Positions 25,688 through 34,843 of a DNA stretch of 64,000 nucleotides are shown here, one piece after another (the first letter of the stretch is position 1; each line of letters begins with the position of its first letter). The notes under the pieces are model-generated. The model worked only from the letters and a program-made list of their open reading frames with translations. It had not been told where the DNA came from and did not search any database. The position numbers and the translations under genes are program-made. Origin of the DNA: Alphaproteobacteria bacterium (GTDB lineage: Bacteria; Pseudomonadota; Alphaproteobacteria; CACIAM-22H2); contig JAFKFM010000010.1 of the NCBI GenBank assembly GCA_017308135.1, positions 110,296 to 174,295 of the forward strand, written 5' to 3'.

Positions 25688-26692
25688 TCAGCTCCGCTTA
25701 TTGGTGATCCGCGGATCGATCAGCGGATAGATAAGGTCGAGGATGAACATCGTCAGCGCGATCGACATCGACAGGATCAGCACGATCCCTTGGATCACGA
25801 AGAAATCTTTGCTCTGGATCGCCTGATAGAGCCGGTAGCCCATGCCCGGATAGGAGAAGATCACCTCGACCAGAATGGCGCCCGAGACGAGATGGCCGAG
25901 CGTGAGGGCGAGCTTGGTGAGTTGCGGCAGCAGCGCGTTGCGCACCGCGTACCAAAGGAAGATGCGCCGCTGGGAAAGACCCTTGGCTTCGGCGAGCATG
26001 ATGTAATCCTCGCCCAGCACGGACACGATCATGCCGCGCATGCCGATCGCCCAGGCGCCGATCTGGGCGAGGATGATCGACAAGGCGGGCAATGTCGCGT
26101 GCCAAGCGATACCCAGGATCGTGGCGCCGTCGAAACCCGGCGTCATGTCGAACGGGAAACCGCCGCCGGCGGGGAAGATGCGATAGACGATCGCGCAGAC
26201 GAACAACAGCACGACGCCGATCAAAAAGTACGGGATCGCCGACAGGACAAGGAACGGGGCGGCAAACCAGCCGATCCAACGCGGGGCGCGTGGCCAAGCG
26301 AGCATCCCGCCCATCAACGTGCCGACGGCGAAGCTGAGCAGCGTCGCCATGCCGAGCAAGCCCAGCGTCCAGGGCATCGCGGCGGCGATACTCTCGCCCA
26401 CGCGCTCGGGATAGTTGGCCAGCGAGAAGCCCAAATCGAGGCGCAGTACCATGCCCCAATAGTCGAGGTATTGCCGCCACACCGGCTGATCCAGCCCGAA
26501 CCGCGCGCGATAGCTTTCGACGATCGCCTTCACGTCGCCGATCGACCCGCTGGACGTCGAAATCAACTGGTTGAGCTGCTGCTCGACAGGATCGCCGGGG
26601 GTCAACCGGGGCAGGGCGAAATTGATCGACACCGCCAGCACGAAGACCAGCAGCGTGATCGAAAAACGCCGGATCACGTAGTCGAGATACAT
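25688..26692 (-). CDS. Dpp/Opp-type ABC transporter permease (DppB-like)
   Basis: The 334-aa permease starts MYLDYVIRRFSITLLVF, followed by RLTPGDPVEQQLNQL and RFGLDQPVWRQYLDYW, both DppB signatures. Five more membrane helices follow, and the C-terminus ends in YPLIDPRITNKRS. It lies 31 bp after the dehydratase gene. With the adjacent genes it completes a five-component importer, here placed with sugar-acid enzymes rather than peptidases, so an oligosaccharide or glycoside ligand is plausible. Confidence 0.94.
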   Translation of the reverse strand: MYLDYVIRRFSITLLVFVLAVSINFALPRLTPGDPVEQQLNQLISTSSGSIGDVKAIVESYRARFGLDQPVWRQYLDYWGMVLRLDLGFSLANYPERVGESIAAAMPWTLGLLGMATLLSFAVGTLMGGMLAWPRAPRWIGWFAAPFLVLSAIPYFLIGVVLLFVCAIVYRIFPAGGGFPFDMTPGFDGATILGIAWHATLPALSIILAQIGAWAIGMRGMIVSVLGEDYIMLAEAKGLSQRRIFLWYAVRNALLPQLTKLALTLGHLVSGAILVEVIFSYPGMGYRLYQAIQSKDFFVIQGIVLILSMSIALTMFILDLIYPLIDPRITNKRS

Positions 26693-26723
26693 GAATCGAG
26701 CCTTGGCGGATGTTCGTCGGGGG

Positions 26724-27926
26724 TCAGACGCGCAGGCGGTCGAGCACGGCGTCGGTCAATTCCAGACCGAAACCGGGGGCGTCGTTGGGCACCAGCCAGC
26801 CGTTCTCGGGGACGCGCATGCCGGGGAACACGATCGTCTCGATCAGCGGAACGCCGGGGCCGCCGCCGACGAAATACTCGCCCCATTGGACGTTGGGCAT
26901 CGCGAAGGAGAAATGCTGTCCGTAGGGCGTATTCATGCCCGCGTGCAGGATCACAGGAATGCCGGCGGCTTCGGCCAGATGCGCGATGCGCATGCAGCCG
27001 GTGAAGCCGCAAGCCCAAGCGATGTCGGGCTGGAAAATATCGGCGACACGTTTGGCGGCGGCGTAGGCGAAAGTCTGCGGCACGTACCAATGCTCGCCGG
27101 TCGCCAGCGTCTGCCAGGGCAGGCGCGCGCGCAACGCTTCATGGGACAGCAGATCTTCCGGCGTCAGGCAATCTTCGATCCATTTGAGGCCGTAGGGCCG
27201 CAGCCTTTCGGCCATGCGCACGCCGAATTCGACGTCGTAGGCCATCCAGCAATCGAGCATCAACTCGACGTCGCGGCCGATCTGCTCGCGCGTCTTGGCG
27301 ACGAGGTCCTCGTTACGGTTGATCGCGTCCAGACCGTCGGCCACGCCATAAGGGCAGGCGAGTTTGGTCGCCTTGAATCCGAGTTCCATATGCCAATCGG
27401 TATCGTTACCGGTGGCGTAGCAGAATTGCCGCTCGCGCGCCGGACCGCCGGCGAGTTCGTAGACGGGCACGTCGAGGATCTTGCCTTTGAGATCCCACAA
27501 GGCGAGATCGACAGCGCTGATCGCATAGGAAGCGATACCGGCGGCGCTGTAGGGCGAGGCCGCGCGCATCATCATGTCCCACAGCCGGTCGATGGCGAAG
27601 GCGTTCTCGCCGATCAGCAGCGGGGCGAGGTGATCGTTGATGATATCGATGACCGGCTGACCGTAGCGCGACACGCCGAAGCCCCAGCTGCCGTCGGATG
27701 CGCGCACGATGCACGCGACGGACGGAAAATTCGGGCGCCACAGCGTGCGCATGCGCTTGAAGCGCGGATAGCGGGACATCGGCCCGGCGACTTCCTGGTC
27801 CTTGGTCCAGGGCGCGCGGCGCGCTTTGGTCGGCGTGCGGTTGAAGCTCTCCATATAGGTCGCGCCCACCATCTCGTTCTTGATGGTGAAGGCTTTAATT
27901 TCGACGATCGTCGGATGCTTGGGCAT
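26724..27926 (-). CDS. L-rhamnonate dehydratase-like enolase-superfamily enzyme
   Basis: The 400-aa length and many segments match RhmD-type acid sugar dehydratases: GPMSRYPRFK at residue 48, SAVDLALWDLKGK at 137, LMLDCWMAYDV at 222 and DKPGFG-like DAPGFGLEL near the end. Metal ligands are Asp225, Glu251 (KWIEDCL) and Glu278 (TGEHW), and His328 (ILHAGMN) is the predicted general base. The reaction would be dehydration of L-rhamnonate, or a close 6-deoxy or related sugar acid, to the 2-keto-3-deoxy acid. Differences in the N-terminal capping region mean the exact acid sugar is not assured. Confidence 0.85.
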   Translation of the reverse strand: MPKHPTIVEIKAFTIKNEMVGATYMESFNRTPTKARRAPWTKDQEVAGPMSRYPRFKRMRTLWRPNFPSVACIVRASDGSWGFGVSRYGQPVIDIINDHLAPLLIGENAFAIDRLWDMMMRAASPYSAAGIASYAISAVDLALWDLKGKILDVPVYELAGGPARERQFCYATGNDTDWHMELGFKATKLACPYGVADGLDAINRNEDLVAKTREQIGRDVELMLDCWMAYDVEFGVRMAERLRPYGLKWIEDCLTPEDLLSHEALRARLPWQTLATGEHWYVPQTFAYAAAKRVADIFQPDIAWACGFTGCMRIAHLAEAAGIPVILHAGMNTPYGQHFSFAMPNVQWGEYFVGGGPGVPLIETIVFPGMRVPENGWLVPNDAPGFGLELTDAVLDRLRV

Positions 27927-27965
27927 GGGGCTGACCGGGGAGAGCGGGAAAGGGAGAGGGAGGGA

Positions 27966-27995
27966 AGCGGGGATGCCGTCGCCGGCACCCCCGCT
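27966..27995 (-). other. Intercistronic stem-loop between binding-protein and dehydratase genes
   Basis: AGCGGGG-x-TGCC pairs with GGCA-x-CCCCGCT around a 6-nt loop. It is placed 24 bp after the binding-protein stop and followed on the minus strand by a pyrimidine tract. Such structures often protect the 3' end of a binding-protein mRNA and lower expression of later genes. Confidence 0.6.
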
Positions 27996-28018
27996 CCGTT
28001 ACGCAACGCGCAGGGTCG

Positions 28019-29785
28019 TCAGCGCGTCGGGCGCAGGCGATGGATTACCAGCGCGAAGCCTTCCCATGGCGGGAATGGCGCCACGTACGGCTCCTTCGCG
28101 TTGGGCCAGCCGGTCCAGTAGGTGTAGTTGAACGCCAGCGTATGGAACTCCTCGGCCAGCGTGATTTCCGGAATGTCGCGCATATAGATCGCCGTCGCTT
28201 GGCGCACCAGCTCGACATAGGCCGGATCGTTGGACGACGGCTTCATCGCCTCCAGCTTGTCGATGATCGCGTCGTATTCCGGGTTCTCGTAGCGCGTGGG
28301 CGCGCGCTGATCGCGGACCTTCTCGCCCGGCTTGGCGGAATACTTCGTGTGGAAGTGTTCCAGCGTCTGCCAGGGATCGTAAAGGCTGCCGCAATGCGTG
28401 CCGTGCGACAGGTCGAAATTGCCGACCGTCGTGGCTTCCGACAAAGCGGTGCGCTGCTGGGCGTTGTTGACGACATCGAACCCGGCGTTGCGCAGCTGCT
28501 GGGTCAGCACCGGGCCTTGCGGATCGCCCTGCACGGTCGACAGCGCGATCTGCCAAGCCGAACCGTCGGGCTTGGCCCAGAAGCCGTTGGCGCCCTTCTT
28601 GTAGCCGCGCGAGGTCATCAGCTTGGCGACTTCGGCGAGATCGAGGCGATCGATGCGGTCGGCGTCGAGCATGTCCTTGAGCTTGGGCAAATAAGACGTG
28701 AGCCCCTGGAACGACGACATCGGCAGCGACGCGGGCAGGACCGAGCCTTCCAGCGCCAGATCGATCAACTGCTTGCGGTCGATCGAGAAGTTCAACGCGC
28801 GGCGGATCGCCACGTCGTTGAAAGGCGCCTTCTGCGTATTGATACGGATGGCGAAAGTGCAACCGTCCGCACCGCCCCAGATCGGCCCGTTCTCGTTCCA
28901 AGCGCGCAATCCGCGGTTCTGGTTGCGGATCGCCTCGAACGTGCCGGGTTGGATCGAACGGCCCATATCGACCTGACCGCTGGCATAAAGCTGCGGCATC
29001 GCCTGTTCGGTCGCGGGGATATAGATGACGCGCTGAACCTGCGGCATCTCCTTCGCCACGCCGCGCTGTACGGCCCACCAGCTGTCGCGGCGGTCGTAGA
29101 ACAGGGAGTTCGCGTCGCTCTTCACCAGCTTGTAGGGCCCCGTGCCGACCGGCCAACCTTTGGGGAGGTCGAAATTGGCGAAGGTCTTCGGATCCTGGCC
29201 TTCCCAAATATGCTTGGGCACCACGACGAAGCGGCCGGCTTGGCCGGTGGCGAGATAATCCTGCGCCCAGCGCGGACCGGGCTTGTTAAGCTTCACGACG
29301 ACCGTCAGCGGATCGGTGGCCGCCGCCGACGCGACCCATTCCTTGATCGCCGAGGATTGGACCAGATCGGGCGCCGACGCGATCAGCATGTTGAAGGTGA
29401 AGACGACGTCGTCGGCGGTGAACGGCTTCCCGTCGCTCCACGTGGCGCCTTCGCGCAGCTTAATCGTCACTTCGCGGTTGTCGGCACTTTGCGTCCAGCC
29501 GGTCGCGAGCCAGGGCACGATCTCGTTGGCGACGTGGTTGGTGTAGAACAGCTGTTCGTACACCGTGTAATGCAGGCTGTTGCGCTGATGCAGCAGCACG
29601 CCGGCATAGGGGTTGAAGTTCGTTGTCGCCGGAACCTGGTTGTAGAAATCCCAGCCTTGCGTGATGAGCGTGCGGTTGCGCGGTACGTCGGGCACGCTCT
29701 GCGCCGCGGCGGTTCCCGCCGCCAGCGCCAGAACGGCGGCGGCGGTCATCCGCCAGCGCGCGCGCGTCTTTCTTAGGTCGAGCAT
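28019..29785 (-). CDS. Family-5 (Dpp/Opp-type) periplasmic substrate-binding protein of the deoxy-sugar locus
   Basis: The 588-aa protein has a signal peptide (RWRMTAAAVLALAAGTAAA, cleavage before QSVPD). The family-5 blocks VTIKLREGATWSDGKPFTADDVVFTF and FSIDRKQLIDLAL-type motifs follow. The extra length compared with DppA (about 535 aa) fits the subset of family-5 proteins that bind oligosaccharides. It is the first gene of the leftward operon and faces iclR across a 107-bp promoter region with a three-half-site operator. Confidence 0.92.
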   Translation of the reverse strand: MLDLRKTRARWRMTAAAVLALAAGTAAAQSVPDVPRNRTLITQGWDFYNQVPATTNFNPYAGVLLHQRNSLHYTVYEQLFYTNHVANEIVPWLATGWTQSADNREVTIKLREGATWSDGKPFTADDVVFTFNMLIASAPDLVQSSAIKEWVASAAATDPLTVVVKLNKPGPRWAQDYLATGQAGRFVVVPKHIWEGQDPKTFANFDLPKGWPVGTGPYKLVKSDANSLFYDRRDSWWAVQRGVAKEMPQVQRVIYIPATEQAMPQLYASGQVDMGRSIQPGTFEAIRNQNRGLRAWNENGPIWGGADGCTFAIRINTQKAPFNDVAIRRALNFSIDRKQLIDLALEGSVLPASLPMSSFQGLTSYLPKLKDMLDADRIDRLDLAEVAKLMTSRGYKKGANGFWAKPDGSAWQIALSTVQGDPQGPVLTQQLRNAGFDVVNNAQQRTALSEATTVGNFDLSHGTHCGSLYDPWQTLEHFHTKYSAKPGEKVRDQRAPTRYENPEYDAIIDKLEAMKPSSNDPAYVELVRQATAIYMRDIPEITLAEEFHTLAFNYTYWTGWPNAKEPYVAPFPPWEGFALVIHRLRPTR

Positions 29786-29859
29786 CGGTCTCCTCCCGGG
29801 AGAGCGGACCGGGCGTTATCACGGCACCATTGCCATGACCGCCGGCCGGTTATAGAATG

Positions 29860-29884
29860 GTTCATATCTGTGAACCATAGTTCA
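29860..29884. promoter_or_regulatory. Three-half-site IclR operator O1
   Basis: GTTCA-TATCTG-TGAAC-CATA-GTTCA. The first two half-sites sit in a perfect 8-bp inverted repeat (ATGGTTCA / TGAACCAT). It lies between divergent iclR and the binding-protein gene. A TATAAC -10-like box for the leftward operon (29854-29849) lies directly beside it, consistent with repression. Sites with the same spacing occur at 33703 and 33805. Confidence 0.8.
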
Positions 29885-29892
29885 GAAAGAAT

Positions 29893-30792
29893 ATGGCAAT
29901 GCCGCCCAAGGGTCAAGGTGCCGCCGCATCCGACAAGCCGGTCAAATCGGCCGATCGCGTTTTCGATTTGATCGAAGCGATCGGGGGCACGCGCGACGGA
30001 ATGACATTTCCCGATCTGCAAACGGCGTTGGGCATTCCGAAAAGCAGTTTGTTCGCGTTGCTCGAATCGGCCGCGTCGCGCGGCTATCTCGAACTCGACG
30101 ATGCCAGCCGGCGCTGGCGCCTGGGCATGCGGGTGTGGGAGGCGGGGCAGGCCTATGCGCGCCAGCACGAATTGCTGCGCCACGCCGAATCGGTGATGCG
30201 CGACGTGGTGGCGGGGATCAACGAAACGATCCAGCTCGCGCGTCTCGACGGCAACGAGAACGTCTATATCGCCAAGGTCGACAGCACGCATCCGTTGCGC
30301 CTGCAATCCGATGTCGGCGGGCGGCTCATGGCGCACGCGACCGGACTGGGCAAAACGCTGCTCGCCGAATTGCCGGACGCGGAGGTGAAAGCGTTGTTCG
30401 CCGAATCCGGTCTGCCGCGCATGACCGAAAATACGCTGACCAGTTTCAAGGCGCTGCTGGGCGAACTGGCCGCCACGCGCGCGCGCGGCTTCGGCATCGA
30501 CAACGCGGAATATACGCATGGCGTGTTCTGCGTCGCCGGGCCCATTCGCACGGGTGCCGGGCCCGCGCAATTGGCGCTCAGTATTTCCGTGCCGACCTTG
30601 CGTGCTTCGGTCGATGGTTTGGCGGCGGCGTTGGCCGCACTCGCCAAAGCCTGCGTCGAGATCGGCACGCGGGCGGGCGGGCCGGCTCCCGATCCCAAGC
30701 TCGCGCGCTTGACGAATCCGGCGGCGGCGCGGGCGGCGATCGAAGATCTGCATCATTGCAAGCGCTACAAACTTCCCTTCGCGTTGGCCTGA
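29893..30792 (+). CDS. IclR-family regulator of the deoxy-sugar/sulfatase locus
   Basis: The 299-aa protein has an N-terminal tail, then KSADRVFDLIEAIGG and an HTH (MTFPDLQTALGIPKSSLFALL), followed by the IclR effector domain (GGRLMAHATGLGKTLLAEL, GFGIDNAEYTHGVFCVAGPI). The C-terminal extension after residue 260 is longer than usual. Divergent from the transporter operon; its 3' end overlaps the convergent mutarotase gene by 28 bp. It is the best candidate to bind the operators at 29860, 33703 and 33805. A short sugar acid is a common effector type for this family. Confidence 0.92.
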   Translation: MAMPPKGQGAAASDKPVKSADRVFDLIEAIGGTRDGMTFPDLQTALGIPKSSLFALLESAASRGYLELDDASRRWRLGMRVWEAGQAYARQHELLRHAESVMRDVVAGINETIQLARLDGNENVYIAKVDSTHPLRLQSDVGGRLMAHATGLGKTLLAELPDAEVKALFAESGLPRMTENTLTSFKALLGELAATRARGFGIDNAEYTHGVFCVAGPIRTGAGPAQLALSISVPTLRASVDGLAAALAALAKACVEIGTRAGGPAPDPKLARLTNPAAARAAIEDLHHCKRYKLPFALA

Positions 30793-31133
30793 GCCACCAG
30801 CCGGAATTGCCGCGACAAGGTTTCGCGATAGGGGAAGTCGCCTTCCATCTCCAGCACGTCGGCCATGTGGACGCGCCAGCGTGCCATCACCGCTTCGCCT
30901 TCGGGCGTGGGGCCTTGGCCGCGCTTGCGGATCTGATGCGCGAACAACAACCGCGTGGGCGCGTGCAACCAAATCTCGTAATGCAGAATGCCCGCCGCCA
31001 GCAGGGCGGTTTTCATTTCCGGCCAAAGCGCGTCGTGGCGGCGCAGATATTCGGCTTCCTTGCCTTCGCGTACGCGCAGGGCGAAGCCGAAGGTCTCGAG
31101 TTCCGAATCGTCGGCGGCGATCAGCGCGGTCAT
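30765..31133 (-). CDS. L-rhamnose mutarotase-like protein
   Basis: The 122-aa protein matches the small RhaM/YiiL ferredoxin-like fold: FALRVREGKEAEYLRRHDALWPEMKTALLAAG, then HYEIWLHAPTRLLFAH and W...M.DV toward the C-terminus. RhaM interconverts alpha and beta anomers of L-rhamnose, and related proteins act on L-fucose. It is slightly longer than the usual 104 aa because of the N-terminal segment before FGFALRV. It is the last gene of the sulfatase unit, with its ATG overlapping the Gfo/Idh stop. Confidence 0.87.
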   Translation of the reverse strand: MTALIAADDSELETFGFALRVREGKEAEYLRRHDALWPEMKTALLAAGILHYEIWLHAPTRLLFAHQIRKRGQGPTPEGEAVMARWRVHMADVLEMEGDFPYRETLSRQFRLVAQANAKGSL

Positions 31134-32203
31134 CGCGGCGCCTCCGCCCGGCCGATCGACTTGGGTTTGCCGCCATCGGCCGCCGAAGCGAGCAACGAAG
31201 CGATCACGCCGGTCGCCGTCGCGCCGGTTTCGCCGGGCGAACGGTTGAGCGACGCGTCGCCGCCCAAAGCCAGATCGACCAAAGCCTCGACGGGCCCGCG
31301 CCCGTGATAGATCCATTCGCCGTCGGCGATGGAAAGCTTGCGCACCGTGCCGTCGTCGCGGCGGATCTCGCACCAATCGCGATCGAACTCGGCGGTCAGC
31401 ATGCCTTCGCGCCCCGCCAGGAAGATGCGCATCAAGCCGCGATTGCCTTGCGGCATCGCGGCGGCCCCCGACAGACTGCCGACCGCACCACCCTTGAACT
31501 TCACGCTGCCCGATACGGCGAGATCAACCACTTCGCGCCCGAAAGCGTGGGCGGAGACTTCTTCCGGCACCAAGCCGGTCAGCCACAGCAACAGCGGCAC
31601 GGCGTGCGACATCTGCCCCCAGGCGAAGCCGCCGCCCTTGGCGGGGTCCTGCCAAGTCGCGCGCTCGGGCCGGAAGAAGGTCGTCTGCCAGCTGTTCAAA
31701 CCGCGATCGCCGTGGAACACGTCGCGCGTCGCGGAGATGAAACTCACCATCGCGTGTTCGATCGGGCCGATCATGCCGTCGGCGATCATTTTGCGCAGCT
31801 CGGGCAGATGCGGCAGATATTGATAGCCGTTGACGATCAGCAGTTGCACGCCGCGTTTGCGCGCGCGATCGACCAGATCCCAGGCTTGCGCGGGATCGAG
31901 GGTCATCGGCTTTTCGCACAGCACATGCGCGCCGATCTCGATCGCCGCACTGGCGTGCTCGTAATGCAGATGATGCGGCGAGGAAACGACAACGATCTCC
32001 GGCGTGCGCGCCAGCACGTCGCGATAATCCTCCGATGCGAAGGCGAAGCCGAAATGATCGCGCACGCGCGCGAGTTCTTCGGCGCCCAGCCGCGATACGC
32101 CGTCAAGGATGACTTCCGGCCGCGCTTTGAGCGTGGGGATATGGTTCTGCGCCCCGTACCAGCCGGCGCCGATGACCGAGGCGCGGATTTTCTTCGTCGT
32201 CAT
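31130..32203 (-). CDS. Gfo/Idh/MocA-family oxidoreductase
   Basis: This 357-aa NAD(P)-dependent sugar dehydrogenase-type protein has the N-terminal Rossmann motif VIGAGWYGAQNHIP, the family EKP motif (HVLCEKPMTLD, near residue 95) and a C-terminal alpha/beta domain. These enzymes oxidise pyranoses, inositols or related sugars. The start at 32203 is the canonical MxxKKIRASVIGAG opening; the longer frame is out of context. It sits between sulfatase and mutarotase genes, so oxidation of a desulfated sugar is a reasonable inference. Confidence 0.9.
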   Translation of the reverse strand: MTTKKIRASVIGAGWYGAQNHIPTLKARPEVILDGVSRLGAEELARVRDHFGFAFASEDYRDVLARTPEIVVVSSPHHLHYEHASAAIEIGAHVLCEKPMTLDPAQAWDLVDRARKRGVQLLIVNGYQYLPHLPELRKMIADGMIGPIEHAMVSFISATRDVFHGDRGLNSWQTTFFRPERATWQDPAKGGGFAWGQMSHAVPLLLWLTGLVPEEVSAHAFGREVVDLAVSGSVKFKGGAVGSLSGAAAMPQGNRGLMRIFLAGREGMLTAEFDRDWCEIRRDDGTVRKLSIADGEWIYHGRGPVEALVDLALGGDASLNRSPGETGATATGVIASLLASAADGGKPKSIGRAEAPR

Positions 32204-32219
32204 GCGTGTTTCTTTCGTT

Positions 32220-33686
32220 TCAGGATTTCGCGATGCGCGGCGGCAGGAATTCCGGCGACTCCGCCGTTGAGAAGACGGGGATGAAATCGGGTTCCAGCGA
32301 CCGCGCCACGAAGCTCGTGAGTTGCGATTCGAGATCCGCGCGAACCGCTGCGTGGGCGGGATCTGCGGCGAGGTTGCGCCGCTCGTGCGGATCGGCGCGC
32401 CAATCGGCGAGGAAGATATCCTTCTCGCCCGGCGGAACCGTGCCACCGTCGATGCGGATATTCATGTCGAGGCGCCAGCGATCGGTGCGGATGCAGCCGC
32501 GGCGCGGCCAGCCGGCACCGCTGCGCCATATACCTTTGTTCGACGCGGCCGAGGCGCGCGAGGTTTTCGCGCCGCTGCCGACACTCGCGAAAATCGCCTC
32601 GGGCGCGGGATCGCTGAACAAGGCGCGGCCGCGAAAGCCGTCGAACGGCGTTACGCCGGCGAGATGGCAGAGCGTGCGCGCGAGATCCATGCTCTGCGCA
32701 ATGTCGTCGCGCACGGCCCCTTCGGGCACGTGGCCGGGCCACGATACGATCCGCGGTACACGTTGCGATTGGGGGGCGAAGACGATCTTGCTGAGCAAGC
32801 CGTTCTCGCCCAACGACGCGCCGTGATCGGCATCGAGCACGACGATCGTGTTCTCGCGCAACCCCATCATATCGAGCTTGGCGAGGACCATCCCGATCTG
32901 CACGTCGAGCCAGGCGACGAGCGCGTGGTAATCGGCCTGGGCGCGGCGCATTTGTTCGTGCGTCAGTTCGCGGCCGCCGACCATCGCGGCGAAAGCGTCG
33001 TCGAACGCGCTTTGATCGGCGCGCGGAATGTCATGGCCGGGATAATCCTCGGCGCGAAACATCTTGCGGAAGCGCGCGGGCGGCAGGACGGGCGTGTGCG
33101 GCTGCAGATATGAGACGCGCAGCAGGAATGGCTGATCGCCCGCCGCGTCGAGCCAGTCGATCGCGTTGATCGTCACGGCTTCGGGCGGGAAGAACGCGCG
33201 ATCCGGGAACACGCCGCCGACGGGCGAGGGAATCCCTTGAGGGACAATCGGCGCGCGCCCGGCGGGATCGGTGTCGAGCCCGAAGCCGTGCATGCTCGCA
33301 CCGTCGTGGTTTTCGGCCTGCCAGGGCTTGTAGTCCTTCGGCACATGGCTTTTGCCCAGCGTGGCCGTGCGCCAGCCATGGCGCGCGAAGAATTCGGGAA
33401 ACGTGTCGAGCCGCACGGGGAGGGGGAAGGACGCCCAAGCGCCCTCGTTGCCGTGCACGCCGTTTTCCTGCGGCGGCGTGGCGGTCAGAATCGATGTGCG
33501 CGACGAAACGCAAACGGTCGAGTTGCAGAAATGATTTCGGAACAGCGTGCCCGCGGCGGCGAGGCGGTCGATATTCGGCGTATGCGTGGGGCCAAGTCCG
33601 CCGCCATAGCAGCCCAGCGCGTCGGCGCGCAGTTCGTCGGCGAAGATCCACAGAATATTGGGCCGATCGCCAAGGCGCCGCGCCAT
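32220..33686 (-). CDS. Formylglycine-dependent sulfatase
   Basis: The 488-aa alkaline-phosphatase-superfamily protein starts with RPNILWIFADELRADALGCYG. It has the sulfatase signature CVSSR (Cys59 to Arg63), where the cysteine becomes formylglycine, and later VVLDADHGASLGENG, with metal-binding Asp and His. ATG 33686 was preferred over ATG 33701 because GGGAGA lies 6 bp upstream and 33701 is almost inside the operator. No signal peptide is visible, so it probably acts in the cytoplasm on an imported sulfated sugar. It needs a formylglycine-generating enzyme encoded elsewhere. First gene of the leftward sulfatase-Gfo/Idh-mutarotase unit. Confidence 0.92.
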   Translation of the reverse strand: MARRLGDRPNILWIFADELRADALGCYGGGLGPTHTPNIDRLAAAGTLFRNHFCNSTVCVSSRTSILTATPPQENGVHGNEGAWASFPLPVRLDTFPEFFARHGWRTATLGKSHVPKDYKPWQAENHDGASMHGFGLDTDPAGRAPIVPQGIPSPVGGVFPDRAFFPPEAVTINAIDWLDAAGDQPFLLRVSYLQPHTPVLPPARFRKMFRAEDYPGHDIPRADQSAFDDAFAAMVGGRELTHEQMRRAQADYHALVAWLDVQIGMVLAKLDMMGLRENTIVVLDADHGASLGENGLLSKIVFAPQSQRVPRIVSWPGHVPEGAVRDDIAQSMDLARTLCHLAGVTPFDGFRGRALFSDPAPEAIFASVGSGAKTSRASAASNKGIWRSGAGWPRRGCIRTDRWRLDMNIRIDGGTVPPGEKDIFLADWRADPHERRNLAADPAHAAVRADLESQLTSFVARSLEPDFIPVFSTAESPEFLPPRIAKS

Positions 33687-33702
33687 CGTTTCTCCCGCCA
33701 TA

Positions 33703-33727
33703 GTTCGTATATATGAACCGAAGTTCG
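33703..33727. promoter_or_regulatory. Three-half-site IclR operator O2 (sulfatase side)
   Basis: GTTCG-TATATA-TGAAC-CGAA-GTTCG: the same half-sites and the same 6- and 4-bp spacers as O1 and O3. It lies 17 bp upstream of the chosen sulfatase start. Its A/T centre could double as a -10 region. Confidence 0.78.
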
Positions 33728-33804
33728 GATCGTGGCGAGGCGGCGATGTTCTGTCAAGATGCGGGCCGATCTTGACACGCGTCCGATCGCCACGCTACGG
33801 TTGC

Positions 33805-33829
33805 GGAACTGAAGTTCATATATATGAAC
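33805..33829. promoter_or_regulatory. Three-half-site IclR operator O3 (TctC side)
   Basis: GGAAC-TGAA-GTTCA-TATATA-TGAAC, which is the O1/O2 arrangement in reverse orientation. The central 16 bp GTTCATATATATGAAC is a perfect palindrome. It lies 54 bp upstream of the TctC-like start. Confidence 0.78.
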
Positions 33830-33883
33830 CAAAAACGGTAGGCGCCGGATGCCGGCGCCGCCACGATCCGGGGGTAGCGCGCG

Positions 33884-34828
33884 ATGACATCGATCCGCAG
33901 CATTGTTTCCGTTTTCGCCGTCGCGATGGCGCTTGCCGCGCCCGCGAATGCGCAGAATTTTCCGGCCAAGCCGATCCAGGTCGTCGTGCCGGCGGGGCCG
34001 GGCTCGGCGACCGATACGGTCGCGCGCTTGGTGCTGAAGAAGATCGAGGAGCAGGGCGCGTTCTCGCGGCCCTTCGTCGTCATCAACAATTCGGCCGGAC
34101 CGGTCGCGGCGACGCGCGTCAAGGAAGCCGCCCCCGACGGACATGAGTTGCTCGTCTATCACCTGGGTCTGCCGGGCTTGAAGGCCGTCGGCCGTTTGCC
34201 GTTCGGCGTCGAGGCGTTCGAGGCACTGGGCCAGACCGGCAGCACGCGCTTCCTGGTCGTCGCGGCGACGGAAGGCCCCTACAAGGATCTGCGCTCGTTG
34301 ATCGCGGCGGCGAAAGCCAAGCCCGGCGAGATCACCGAAGCCAATTCGATCGGCGGCGCGGTGCATATCGCGGCGCTGTCGCTCGCCAACGACGCCGGGT
34401 TCAAGGCGCGCGTGGTCAATGTCGGCGACGGTCCCAAGCGTCTCGCCTCCGTCCTCGGCGGTCATACGGGCTACACCTTCGTCAGCCCGCAGGAATATCT
34501 CGGCTTCCAGGGGACCGGCGTGAAGGCGATCGCCGTTGTTGGCGCCGATCGCAGCCGTCTGTGGCCCGACGTGCCGACGACCAAGGAACTCGGCCTCGCG
34601 ACCGATATCTCGGTCGATACATGGTGGTTCGCGCCCAAGGGCACGCCCGCCGACATCGTCAAGCGCTTCTCCGACGCGATCGGCAAGGCGATGACCGACG
34701 ACGCGCTGAAGGAAGCGCTCGCCAAGCAAGGCGTCGATGCCGTGCATCTCGATGCCGGTCGCGCCAAGGCGCGCGTCGAACAGATCGACCGGATCGTTCA
34801 GCCGCTCGGACCCGCTTTGGGCGGCTGA
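33884..34828 (+). CDS. TctC/Bug-type periplasmic binding protein
   Basis: The 314-aa protein has a signal peptide (VFAVAMALAAPANA), followed by QNFPAKPIQVVVPAGPGSATDTVAR, the standard opening of tripartite tricarboxylate transporter (TTT) binding proteins. RSLIAAAKAKPGEIT and FAPKGTPADIVKRFSDAIGKAM are other family blocks. It captures a carboxylate (or, in some Bug proteins, another small solute) in the periplasm. It starts the rightward TctC-B-A unit under the operator at 33805 and shares the regulatory gap with the sulfatase gene. Confidence 0.94.
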   Translation: MTSIRSIVSVFAVAMALAAPANAQNFPAKPIQVVVPAGPGSATDTVARLVLKKIEEQGAFSRPFVVINNSAGPVAATRVKEAAPDGHELLVYHLGLPGLKAVGRLPFGVEAFEALGQTGSTRFLVVAATEGPYKDLRSLIAAAKAKPGEITEANSIGGAVHIAALSLANDAGFKARVVNVGDGPKRLASVLGGHTGYTFVSPQEYLGFQGTGVKAIAVVGADRSRLWPDVPTTKELGLATDISVDTWWFAPKGTPADIVKRFSDAIGKAMTDDALKEALAKQGVDAVHLDAGRAKARVEQIDRIVQPLGPALGG

Positions 34829-34843
34829 CGCGGGAAGAATTCG

